NCBI GenBank assembly: GCA_963798855.1
Contig: CAWCUU010000004.1
Span: 248,001-312,000, forward strand
DNA: 64,000 nucleotides
Direction: 5' to 3'
From: CAWCUU01 sp963798855
Lineage (GTDB): Bacteria; Gemmatimonadota; Gemmatimonadetes; Longimicrobiales; RSA9
Shown here: positions 8,617 through 17,340 of the stretch, one piece after another
Position numbering within the stretch: position 1 is the first letter of the stretch
How the letters are laid out: the number at the start of each line of letters is the position of its first letter
The notes under the pieces: generated by a model
Database searches by the model: none
What the model saw: the letters and a program-made list of their open reading frames with translations, nothing else
What the model was told of the DNA's origin: nothing
Made by a program: the position numbers and the translations under genes

Positions 8617-8919
8617 CTGAGTTCGCCTCCGGCCGTGCGAGCCCGTCGGGTTCCGTCGAGGGACCATCCCCCAACGGCTTCACGTGCGAGCGCGTCGGGG
8701 GCAGTTGAGGGCGATCCGCATTAAAGCTTCACGCGTGTGTGTGCGCGACTGTGGCGCGGCCGTTCGTTTTCTGGGCGCCGGGTAGTCCCGTCCCCCTCCG
8801 TCTTCCTGACGCCTTCATGGTCCACCATGCACGGCGCTTTGCGCGGTTTCGCATGCGGTCAACTCAAGCCGCTGCTGCGCCGGTTTCACCCGCTACCTGG
8901 CGCAGGCGAGCCCACTAGC
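8617..8919. other. Non-coding stretch after the orphan gene
   Basis: About 300 bases without a convincing gene. It is less GC-rich than average and contains a repeated motif (GTGCGAGCCCGTCGGG and GTGCGAGCGCGTCGGG) around 8635-8700 that could form a direct repeat. It leads into repeat array C. Confidence 0.5.
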
Positions 8920-9066
8920 TGCAGGCGCTGGTTGCAGGCGCTGACTGCAGGCGCTGACTGAAGGCGTCAACTGCAGGCGCCGCGCCTCGACTTCAGCGCC
9001 TGCCTTCAGCGCCTGCCTTCAGCGCCTGCCTTCAGCGCCTGCCTTCAGCGCCTGCCTCCAGCGCCT
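8920..9066. repeat. 13-base repeat array C
   Basis: Units GCTGACTGCAGGC in plus orientation (8920-8975) switch to TTCAGCGCCTGCC units in the opposite orientation (about 8990-9066), both with strict 13-base spacing. The right half runs into the 3' end of the TPR gene and encodes its last residues (LEAGAEGRR and stop). Confidence 0.92.
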
Positions 9067-10670
9067 GCCTCACCTCCGGATCGGCCTCCGCGAAGGCCTT
9101 TTCGAAGCTGGCCTGCACCCGGTCCGCCTCGACGTCCTTGCCCTGGGCGCGGAGCGCCTTGGCGAGGCCGTGGAGGGACCAGCCGTTGTCGCGGAAGCGC
9201 TCGAGGTCCTCGCGGAAGGCGCGCTCCGCGTCGGCGGGGCGGCCGGCCTGCAGCAGCACGTCACCGAGGTCCTCGCGCACGGGGACGGACCACTCCAGCG
9301 GCTCGCCGTAGTACATGGAATCCTCGAGGTTGGCCGCCTCCTGCAGCCGTGCGACGGCGGAATCGAGATCTCCGCGCGCGGCTGCGATGCGCCCAGCGAG
9401 CACATCGGCCGCGATGCGCAGGACCAGCTGCGATTCGTTGAACTCGAGTCGCAAGCCGTCCAGCGCGTGATCCTGCGCGGCCGCTCGGACGAGCGCGAGC
9501 TCGCGATCGGCGGCTGTAAAGTCGCCCTTCGCGGCGAAGGCTCGGCCGCGGGCGTAGTGCCAGAATGCCGGCAGCGTGCGGCAGTCGTGCGGGCGGCGCG
9601 GGTCGGGCCAGAATCTCGTCCCAGCGCGAGAAGCGGACGCGCATCTGCAGGTTTCGGGTGATCCAGTGCTGCAGGAACGTCATGCCGGGATCGCGGAGCA
9701 TCGCAGCCGGGATGAGCGGGACGATCTTGTCGGCGGAGCCGATCGAGAGATCGGCCTGTCCCGTCATCGAGGCGGCGAAGGCGAGGAAATCGTAGTTGTG
9801 TGGGTAGTAGCCCAGCGTGTACATGCCCATCGCCGGGTGCTGGTCCCGGATGTAGGTCTCGTCCGCGTGGACCGCGTGCTCGTTGGCGCGGATCGCGTCG
9901 GCGTAGCGCCCGACGCGCACGTAGATATGGCCGGGCATGTGCACGATGTGGCCGGCACCGGGCATGAGAGCGGCGAGGCGCTCGGCGCACGCGACGGCGC
10001 TGTCAGGATACGCCGCCTCGACGGCGTGGATGTAGAAGTGGCACGCGCCGGGATGCTTCGGGTCCGCGGCGGCGACCCGCCCGAGCTGCGCGAGCGCGTC
10101 CGGGATCCCGGGCTGCGGCTGGCGTTCCCGCGTCCAGTAGTTCCACGGTCGCAGATCCATCAGCGACTCCGCATACAGCACGGCCGGTTCGTGCTCATCC
10201 GGATAGTTTCGGATGATGTCGGCCATCGCCGTCGAATACGCGGAATCGAGCGAAGCCCTGTCCGCCGGCGGGGCCGCCGCATAGCGCGCCGCCTGCGCAG
10301 CGATCAGAGCCCGCTCTAGATCGGTCTCGTCATCGAGAGCGGATTCCGCCCGCCGGACGGCCGCGAAAGCGGCGACCCCAGCGGCCGAGTCCATCGGCAG
10401 GTTGATGTTCGGCCCCCAGGCGAGAGCCTCGCCCCAGAAGCACATGGCGCAGGACGCGTCGAGCCGCTGCGCCTCGCGAAACGAGCGGATCGCCTCTCCG
10501 TGATTGAACGCATAGTAGAGGCGCAGCCCCTGGTCGAAGTACGCCTGCGCCGCCGGCACTTCGGTGGTGATCGCGTAGTGATGGTCACCCAGGTTCGTGT
10601 ACAGCGGGACGGTATCCGCTTGCGGCGCCAGCTGGAGCGCGAGTGCGAGCAAGGGGGCGACGCTGGACAT
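9032..10670 (-). pseudogene. TPR-repeat exported protein, frameshifted near 9600
   Basis: This is a long tetratricopeptide protein (about 545 aa if repaired) starting MSSVAPLLALALQL, a probable signal peptide. The N-terminal part carries TPR-like helices (AYFDQGLRLYYAFNHGEAIRSF) and a CAMC motif near residue 75; it matches the family of bacterial TPR proteins with a His/Cys-rich first half (HFYIHAVEAAYP, HIVHMPGHIYVRVGRY). Around 9600-9610 the frame changes: continuing residues AFWHYARGRAFAAKGDFTAADREL lie in the next frame down to the stop at 9032. One inserted or lost base in a G/C-rich run explains it. It could be a real inactivation or a sequence error. The end of the gene lies in repeat array C. 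Confidence 0.75.
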
Positions 10671-10845
10671 GGTGCCTTTCCAGGGCGAGAGTCGAAGGTC
10701 GAAGACGAGAACGGCCGTGCGTCACCTATTCAACTTCCGGCTCCCGGCTGTCAACGAGCTTCGGCGGCCGACCCGGTCCCGTCACGCGCGGCTCGCCGGC
10801 GCCGGCTGGCGCTCGTCAACCGGCCGGCTCCCACTCGTCCGCCCT

Positions 10846-12546
10846 TCAGCCGGCCGGCTCGTCGCAGCGCGCCGCAGCGAGACGGGCCTCACCGCCCGCG
10901 GGCTTCAGCCGGACGTAATAGTCGCGGTCGATGCCGACTGCGGACGGATCCGGCAGGTCCACCGTCGTCGTCTGCCAGTCGGTGGTCGGGCGGATCATGG
11001 CGCAGCCGTGGGGCGACGTCTTCGCCTCGACGGGCATCGCGAAACCGGGGACGACGTCGGTCCAGCGGAAGCGAAGCGTGGAGCCGTTCAGCCGGTACTC
11101 GAGGGTGGGCACCTTCGTCGTCGTCAGGTACTGGCGGAAGACGGCGGACAGGTCGAGCCCCGCGCGCTGCGAGATGTAGCGCTCGACCTGCTCACCCGTG
11201 ACTACGCTGTGACGGTACTTCTCGTTCAAGCCCCGCAGGATGTCGCGCCACTTCTCATCGTCGCCGACGAGCTGGCGGATCGTGTGCAGCATGTTGCCGC
11301 CCTTGTAGTACATGTCGCCCGAGCCCTCGGCGTTCACGCCATAGGCCGGAACGATCGGGCGGTCGTTGCCGATCTTGGCGCGGACGCCGATCACGTAGTC
11401 GGCGCCGGCCTCCCTGCCCTGCCGGCACTCCGTGTAGAGCGATTCGGCGTAGTTCGCGAACGACTCGTGCACCCACATGTCGGCCAGATCGGCGGTGGTC
11501 AGGTTGTTGCCCCACCACTCGTGCGCGCTCTCGTGCACGATGATGAAGTCCCACTCGAGGCCGAGGCCGGTGCCCGACAGGTCCCGTCCCAGGTAGCCGT
11601 TCTGATAGTGGTTGCCGTAGGCGACGGCGCTCTGGTGCTCCATGCCGAGGTGGGGCGCTTCGACGAGCTTGTAGCCGTCGCGGTACCAGGGGTAGGGCCC
11701 GAACCAGTGCTCGAAGCAGGCCAGCATCGGCCGCACCTGCTCGAACTGCGCGCGAGCCGCATCGAGGTGGTAGTCCAGCGGCCAGAAATCGAGCGTCAGG
11801 ATTCCGCCTTCGCCGTCGTAGATGCCGCCGAAATGCGCGTAGTGCCCCGCGTTGATCGCGACGTCGTAGTTGTTGATCGGATCCTCCACGAACCATTCGA
11901 ACGTGGTCGTGCCGTCATCGTGGTTCGCGACGGAGCGGAGCCGGCCGTTGGAGACGTCGACGAGGGAGTCGGGGACCGTGATCGCGATGCGCTGGCTGTC
12001 GGGCTCGTCGGCCTGCGTGTCCTTCGTCGGCCACCAGACGCTCGCGCCGAGACCCTGGTTCGCGGTCGCGACCCAGCGCCGGCCCAGGCTGTCACGCGCG
12101 AGGATCAGCCCGCCATCCCAGGGCGGCCGTGTCGCGACCGTCGGCTTGCCGTGGTAGTAGGCCGTGAGCGTGCCCGTCGCGCCCGCGTGTTGGGGTTCCG
12201 CCAGCGTCACGAAAAAGGCGTTGCCGTCGCGGCGCTGCGTCAGCTTCCGCCCGTCCTGCAGCACGCTGTCCATCGCGAGCGGCTGCTGCAGGTCGATCTG
12301 CATCTCCGTGCCGGGCTTCAGGACGCGGTACGTGATCGCGTCATAGCCGGCGATGCTGCTGTCGGCGGGGTCCACGCTGACGTGCAGGTCGTAGAAGGCG
12401 ACGTCCCACCATGCGCGCGCCGCCCCGATCGAGCCGCGCAGCGTGTCGGCATGCGTGTACGCCGGAGCCTGCTGCGCGTGGGCCGGGGTGCGGGTGGCCA
12501 GCGTGGCCAGCAGGAGGAGCAGAGAAGGTGCCGCAAATCGTCGCAT
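10846..12546 (-). CDS. M1-family zinc aminopeptidase, secreted
   Basis: This is a 566-residue gluzincin with the M1 signature HESAHEWWGNN and a second-ligand glutamate in WVHESFANYAE 18 residues later, so the zinc site is complete. The N-terminal 300 residues form the M1 beta-saddle domain; an exopeptidase GxMEN equivalent appears as GMEHQ, a common variant in this subfamily. A signal peptide (MRRFAAPSLLLLLATLA...AHAQ) indicates export. The ATG at 12546 is chosen for the signal peptide, although no good ribosome site precedes it; a GTG at 12609 with AGGAG directly adjacent is the alternative. It is divergent from the tricorn protease, so both may serve peptide breakdown outside the cytoplasm. 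Confidence 0.9.
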   Translation of the reverse strand: MRRFAAPSLLLLLATLATRTPAHAQQAPAYTHADTLRGSIGAARAWWDVAFYDLHVSVDPADSSIAGYDAITYRVLKPGTEMQIDLQQPLAMDSVLQDGRKLTQRRDGNAFFVTLAEPQHAGATGTLTAYYHGKPTVATRPPWDGGLILARDSLGRRWVATANQGLGASVWWPTKDTQADEPDSQRIAITVPDSLVDVSNGRLRSVANHDDGTTTFEWFVEDPINNYDVAINAGHYAHFGGIYDGEGGILTLDFWPLDYHLDAARAQFEQVRPMLACFEHWFGPYPWYRDGYKLVEAPHLGMEHQSAVAYGNHYQNGYLGRDLSGTGLGLEWDFIIVHESAHEWWGNNLTTADLADMWVHESFANYAESLYTECRQGREAGADYVIGVRAKIGNDRPIVPAYGVNAEGSGDMYYKGGNMLHTIRQLVGDDEKWRDILRGLNEKYRHSVVTGEQVERYISQRAGLDLSAVFRQYLTTTKVPTLEYRLNGSTLRFRWTDVVPGFAMPVEAKTSPHGCAMIRPTTDWQTTTVDLPDPSAVGIDRDYYVRLKPAGGEARLAAARCDEPAG

Positions 12547-12626
12547 GATCGGTCGTGTTCGGGTGAGCGCGCCGGCGCCAAGATCGCATGGGCTCGGGCG
12601 CGTGGCCACCTCCTAACGGAAAACTG

Positions 12627-12794
12627 CATCACGCTAAGCCGCAGAGAAGCGCGGAGACGCAGAGGCCACCTCGCGGTTCCGCAAGCTCGACGTAGAAGAA
12701 CGTTCATTTCTGATGTTTGCCCCGCCGGCGAGGCCCATTCACGCCGCGTCGTCCGACTCCGCGGCTTTGTGCTCCTTCGCGACTTTGCGTGAGG
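12627..12794. repeat. Inverted-repeat element with CACGCnAAGnCGC ends
   Basis: The 274-base gap between two divergent genes holds two imperfect inverted arms. The left reads CACGCTAAGCCGCAGAGAAG and onward from 12629; the right, on the reverse strand from 12793, reads CACGCAAAGTCGCGAAGGAG and onward. Repeats of this CACGCAAAG type are common non-coding elements in several environmental phyla. It leaves little room for promoters, so it may contribute to them. Confidence 0.6.
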
Positions 12795-12883
12795 TCGTTT
12801 GCGGACGTCGTCGGCCCTGTCGCGAATTTGCGTCTCTCCGTATGCTGCAGGCCTCTTTAATCCCAGCCCCGAAGGAGCGTGCC

Positions 12884-15800
12884 ATGACCCGGCCCGTGCG
12901 CCCAGCCCCGATCGCGGCTTCGGCCGTCGTCCTCGCCCTCGCGCTCGCTGCCGCGCTCGCGCGTCCGGCAAGCGCCCAGACGCGGCTGTTGCATCAGCCG
13001 GATGTCAGTGAGCGGCAGATCGCCTTCGCGTACGCGGGCGACATCTGGCTGGTGTCGCGCGACGGCGGCGACGCGCGTCGCATCACCTCGTCGCCGGCGG
13101 TCGAGAAGGATCCGCACTTCTCGCCCGACGGCAAATGGATCGCGTTCACAGGGGAATACGGCGGCAACGATGACGTTTACGTCGCGGCGGTGGACGGGGG
13201 CGAGCCGAAGCGGCTGACGTGGCACCCGTCGCCGGACGACGTGCGCGGCTGGACGCCGGATGGAACGGCGGTGGTGTTCGTCTCCACGCGCACCGGGGTG
13301 CCGGACGCGGAGCCGAAGCTGTGGACGGTGCCGGTGACGGGCGGCCTGCCCCAGCCGATGGTCGTGCCGCGCGCGCAGGCGGGGGCGGTGTCGGCGGACG
13401 GCGGCTCCGTCGCGTACCAGCTCGTGCGTCCGTGGGAGAGCGAGATGCGCAACTACCGCGGCGGTCAGAACCAGCCGATCCGCGTGCTCGACGTAAAGAC
13501 GCACGCGGTGAAGAAGCTGCCGTGGACCGACAGCCGTGACCAACAACCGGTGTGGCTGGGCAGCCGCATTTACTTCATCTCCGACCGGGACTGGACGAAC
13601 AACGTCTGGGCGTACGACACCGGCTCGGAGCAGCTCGAGCAGATCACGCACTACGACGACTTCGAGGTGGAGAGCGTGAATACCGGCGCCGGCGCGGTGG
13701 TCTACGAGCAGGCCGGCGACATCCACCTGTACGACCCGACGAACGGCCAGGACCGCAAGCTGCAGATCCGCGCGACGGGCGACTTCCCGTGGGCGATGCC
13801 GCACGCGGAAGACGTCGGCAAGTCGCTGTCGCACCCGCAGCTCTCGCCGACCGGGGTGCGAGCGCTGTTCGAGGGACGGGGTGACGTGTTCACGGTCCCG
13901 ACGGACAAGGGGACGTGGCGCAACCTCACGCGCACGTCGGGGGTCGCGGACCGCGAGCCGGTCTGGTCGCCGGACGGGTCACGCATCGCGTGGTTCAGCG
14001 ACGCGTCGGGCGAGTACCGGCTGATGGTCGGAAAGCAGGACGGCACGGAGAAGCCGCGCGAGTACACGATCGAGCACCCGACGTACTTCTACGCGCCCGC
14101 CTGGTCGCCGGACGGCACGAAGGTCCTGTTCACGGACGCGGAGATGAGCGTGCGCTTCATCGACCTCGCGAGCGGGAAGGTGACGCGCGTGGACCAGGGC
14201 AACTACACCTGGCCGAATCGGGACATGGCGCCGGCCTGGTCGCCCGACTCGAAGTGGATCGCGTACATGAAGCGGCTGCCGGGGTCGCAGTTCCACGCGA
14301 TCTTCGTGTACTCGCTCGCCGACGGCTCCACACACCAGCTGACGGACGGGCTGTCGGACGTGATCGACCCGACGTGGGACGCCAGCGGCAAGTACCTGCT
14401 TTTTCTCGCCTCGACCGATTTCGCGCTGAACACCGGCTGGCTGGACATGAGCTCGTACGAGCGCCCGGTCCGCCGCGGCGTCTACCTGGCCGTGCTGTCG
14501 CGCAGCGAGCCGTCCCCACTGCTGCCGGAGACCGGCGACGAGCCGGACAAGCCTGCGGGGGCGACGAAGGGGGCCGCGAAGAAGGGCGACAACGCCGACT
14601 CCGTGGCCGCCGGTCCCGTGCGCGTCGACTTCGACGGTTTCTCCCAGCGCATCCTCGCCCTCGACGTACCGAGTCGCGACTACACGGACCTGCAGGCCGG
14701 GAAGGCGGGCCAGTACTTCTACCTCGAGCGGGTGCCGAATCGCCCCGACGTGCTGCACCGCTACGACCTGAAAGAGCGGAAGGCCGTGGATTTCGTCCCG
14801 GCGACCGCGGAGGAGTTCGCGCTGTCGCGGGATGGCAAGAAGCTGCTCTACCAGGGGGCCAACGACGAGGGCCGGCCGAACGACCGCTGGTCCGTCGTGG
14901 ACGCGACGGCGGCCCCGCCGGAAAGCGCGAAGGGACACCTCGCGACGGAGGCGCTCAAGGTCGACCTCGATCCGCAGGCGGAGTGGAAGCAGATCTTCGA
15001 CGAGGCCGGCCGCATCGAGCGCGACTACCTCTACGTCGCGAACCTGCACGGCGCGGACTGGCCGGCGATCACGAAGCGGTACGCGGGGCTGCTGCCGTAC
15101 GTCCGCCACCGCGCCGACCTGACGCAGCTGCTCGACGAGATGCAGGGAGAGCTGACGATCGCGCACAGCTTCGTCGGCGGCGGCGACCTGCCGGAGCCGG
15201 ACGCGCTACCGGTTGGCCTGCTCGGCGCGGATCTCGAGGTGGCCGACGGGCACTACCGGATCCGCAAGATCTACACGGGCGAGAACTGGAACCCCGACCT
15301 GCGAGCGCCGCTCTCCGCCCCCGGAGTGGACGTGCGCGAGGGGGACTACATTCTGGCCGTGAACGGCGAGGCCCTGACCCCGCCGACGACTCCGTACGCG
15401 CCGTTCGTAGGGACCGTCGGACGGCAGGTCGCGCTGCGCGTGAACTCACGTCCGACGGAGGAGGGCTCCCGGCTCGTTACCGTCGTGCCGATCGCGAGTG
15501 AGGCGGGGCTACGCACGCGCGACTGGATCGAGGCGAACCGCCGAAAGGTGGACGAGCTGTCGGGCGGCAAGCTCGCCTACGTGTACGTCCCGAACACCGG
15601 CCAGGGCGGCTACACGAGCTTCAACCGCTACTACTTCGCGCAGCAGGCCAAGCAGGGCGCCGTCATCGACGAGCGCTTCAACCACGGTGGCAGCATCGCC
15701 GACTACATGGTCGACATCATGAGCCGGAAGCTGCACGGCTATTTCAACCAGCGGCTCGGCGACCACTACAGCTCGGTGACCGCCCCCGCGGCCGCGATCT

Positions 15801-16225
15801 GGGGACCGAAGGTCCTCATCGTCAACGAGATGAGCGGCTCCGGCGGCGACATGTTCCCGTACATGTTCCGGCAGATGGACATCGGGCCGCTGATCGGCAC
15901 GAAGACCTGGGGTGGCCTCGTCGGCTGGGGCGGCGAGCCGCGCCTGATCGACGGCGGGATCATCTCCGCACCCAGCACCGGCTTCTACAACCCGAACGGG
16001 CAGTGGGACGTCGAGAACGAAGGCGTAGCGCCCGACATCGAGGTCGAAGAGACGCCGTCCGAGGTGATCGCCGGCCGCGATCCCCAGCTCGAGCGCGCCG
16101 TCGCGGAGGCAATGAAGCTGCTGCGCGAGAACCCGGTCGTGCTGAAGCCGCAGCCCCCCGCGCCGGTCAAGGTTCGGAGCACGACCGCGACCGACAAGGC
16201 GGCCGGCGGCCATGGAAGGCGCTGA
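12884..16225 (+). CDS. Tricorn-type S41 protease, exported
   Basis: This is a 1113-residue tricorn protease homologue. After a signal peptide (to about residue 31, RPASAQ) come two beta-propellers with TolB-like repeats (FSPDGKWIAFTGE, WSPDGSRIAWFSD, WSPDSKWIAYM), then a helical C1 region (about 690-760), a PDZ domain (about 770-860, YILAVNGEAL) and the S41 core with nucleophile S986 in SGSGGD and DERFNHGGSIADY before it. It would cut oligopeptides, here in the periplasm rather than the cytosol. GAAGGAG precedes the ATG. The stop codon is supplied by the first unit of repeat array D (GGCGCTGA). Confidence 0.93.
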   Translation: MTRPVRPAPIAASAVVLALALAAALARPASAQTRLLHQPDVSERQIAFAYAGDIWLVSRDGGDARRITSSPAVEKDPHFSPDGKWIAFTGEYGGNDDVYVAAVDGGEPKRLTWHPSPDDVRGWTPDGTAVVFVSTRTGVPDAEPKLWTVPVTGGLPQPMVVPRAQAGAVSADGGSVAYQLVRPWESEMRNYRGGQNQPIRVLDVKTHAVKKLPWTDSRDQQPVWLGSRIYFISDRDWTNNVWAYDTGSEQLEQITHYDDFEVESVNTGAGAVVYEQAGDIHLYDPTNGQDRKLQIRATGDFPWAMPHAEDVGKSLSHPQLSPTGVRALFEGRGDVFTVPTDKGTWRNLTRTSGVADREPVWSPDGSRIAWFSDASGEYRLMVGKQDGTEKPREYTIEHPTYFYAPAWSPDGTKVLFTDAEMSVRFIDLASGKVTRVDQGNYTWPNRDMAPAWSPDSKWIAYMKRLPGSQFHAIFVYSLADGSTHQLTDGLSDVIDPTWDASGKYLLFLASTDFALNTGWLDMSSYERPVRRGVYLAVLSRSEPSPLLPETGDEPDKPAGATKGAAKKGDNADSVAAGPVRVDFDGFSQRILALDVPSRDYTDLQAGKAGQYFYLERVPNRPDVLHRYDLKERKAVDFVPATAEEFALSRDGKKLLYQGANDEGRPNDRWSVVDATAAPPESAKGHLATEALKVDLDPQAEWKQIFDEAGRIERDYLYVANLHGADWPAITKRYAGLLPYVRHRADLTQLLDEMQGELTIAHSFVGGGDLPEPDALPVGLLGADLEVADGHYRIRKIYTGENWNPDLRAPLSAPGVDVREGDYILAVNGEALTPPTTPYAPFVGTVGRQVALRVNSRPTEEGSRLVTVVPIASEAGLRTRDWIEANRRKVDELSGGKLAYVYVPNTGQGGYTSFNRYYFAQQAKQGAVIDERFNHGGSIADYMVDIMSRKLHGYFNQRLGDHYSSVTAPAAAIWGPKVLIVNEMSGSGGDMFPYMFRQMDIGPLIGTKTWGGLVGWGGEPRLIDGGIISAPSTGFYNPNGQWDVENEGVAPDIEVEETPSEVIAGRDPQLERAVAEAMKLLRENPVVLKPQPPAPVKVRSTTATDKAAGGHGRR

Positions 16226-16400
16226 CTGCAGGCGCTGACTACAGGCGCTGACTGCGAGGCGCTGACTACAGGCGCCTTCAGTTGGCGCCTGGTTCTCGCG
16301 CCTTCAACTGGCGCCTGCTTCTCGCGCCTTCAACTGGCGCCTGCTTCTCGCGCCTTCAGCTGGCGCCTGCCTCTCGCGCCTTTCAGTTGGCGCCTGCCTC
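16212..16400. repeat. 13-base repeat array D with 26-base higher order
   Basis: Plus-orientation units (GGCGCTGACTGCA, GGCGCTGACTACA) follow the tricorn stop. From about 16270 the opposite orientation takes over as pairs of 13-base units, CGCCTTCAACTGG plus CGCCTGCTTCTCG, repeated about four times with 26-base periodicity. This run ends inside the 3' end of the minus-strand TPR gene. Confidence 0.92.
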
Positions 16401-17279
16401 ACTCAGCTTCTTGCGCGCGAACGGGCGGGCGAACGCGGCGGGCGGGTTGTGGCCGCCGGCGAGGTCATACGCTTTCTGATACATCGCCTTCGCGTCCTCG
16501 GCGCGGCCCATCTTCTCGTACGTCATGCCGAGCAGCGCGTGCATGAAGGGGTCGCGGTCGTTGCCGCGCATCGCGATCGCCTTCTCCAGCTCCTGCTGCG
16601 CCGTGTTCAGGTCGTCCGTGTAGAGCGCGACATAGCCGACGAGGTAGGGGAAGAAGCGCTGCTGCTGCGCGGCCATTGCGGAGTCGGCCTGGAGCGCCTC
16701 CCGGGCGGCGGCGATCTGGCGCTTCGCTTCGTCGACATTGCCGCGGCGAGCGGCGATACGGGCCAGGGCGTGGGCGAGGCGGTAATCCCACAGCGCCTTC
16801 GGGTGCGTGCGCGGCTCCGGTTCCTTCAGGCCGAGCTCGTGGCCCATCCGGTACCAGTGCTCAGCGGCGTCAATGTCGCCGGCGTCGAGGCATGTGCGCG
16901 CCGCCTCATCGGCCATCTCGCCCTCCTGGTAGAACGCGTTCTGGGGGTCCTTCTGCTCCTGCGTCTTCCAGTAGTCGATGACCATCTGCTCGTACTTCAC
17001 AATGTTGTCGCAGTCACCGTCGAAGGCGAAGGACATGGCCATCGCCCGGCGGGCCTGCGCGGTGTCCTCGGCGGTCGTCGCCGAATCGATCATCGCCTGC
17101 CAGACGACGCGCGCCTCATCGGTCTTGCCCTCGCTGTCCAGCTGCGCGGCACGACGGGCGGCGGGTGAGTCGTCGCCGCCGGGCCCCTGCGCGCGGGCGG
17201 GCGGGACCACGAGCGCGGTCGCGGCAAATGCCAGCGCGGCCGACGCAATGAAGCGGAATCGGGGCATTACGGTGGTCAT
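16383..17279 (-). CDS. Secreted TPR-repeat protein
   Basis: This is a 298-residue exported protein with a signal peptide (MTTVMPRFRFIASAALAFAATA...ARAQ) followed by TPR-like helical pairs throughout: ALARIAARRGNVDEAKRQIAAA, and ALLGMTYEKMGRAEDAKAMY near the end. TPRs mediate protein contacts; there is no catalytic motif. GGGAGG precedes the ATG at 17279; an alternative ATG four codons later gives a slightly shorter signal peptide. It lies 61 bases downstream of the acylase gene on the same strand and may be co-transcribed. The last residues EAGAN and the stop come from repeat array D. Confidence 0.8.
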   Translation of the reverse strand: MTTVMPRFRFIASAALAFAATALVVPPARAQGPGGDDSPAARRAAQLDSEGKTDEARVVWQAMIDSATTAEDTAQARRAMAMSFAFDGDCDNIVKYEQMVIDYWKTQEQKDPQNAFYQEGEMADEAARTCLDAGDIDAAEHWYRMGHELGLKEPEPRTHPKALWDYRLAHALARIAARRGNVDEAKRQIAAAREALQADSAMAAQQQRFFPYLVGYVALYTDDLNTAQQELEKAIAMRGNDRDPFMHALLGMTYEKMGRAEDAKAMYQKAYDLAGGHNPPAAFARPFARKKLSEAGAN

Positions 17280-17340
17280 TCGTCCTCCCTCGTTGCGGTG
17301 CGACTCCGAAGTCGAAGTCGAATCGAATTGCCGTGGATGT

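Noticed and set aside
8616..8920. Possible integron attC-like site after the orphan gene
   Set aside because: No GTTRRRY/RYYYAAC core pair with the right spacing was found, and no integrase or second cassette is present.
10680..10845. Short GC-rich inverted stretch (CCGGCCGGCTC repeated) as a terminator
   Set aside because: The stems are imperfect with no U-tract, and similar GC runs occur by chance here; not strong enough to list.
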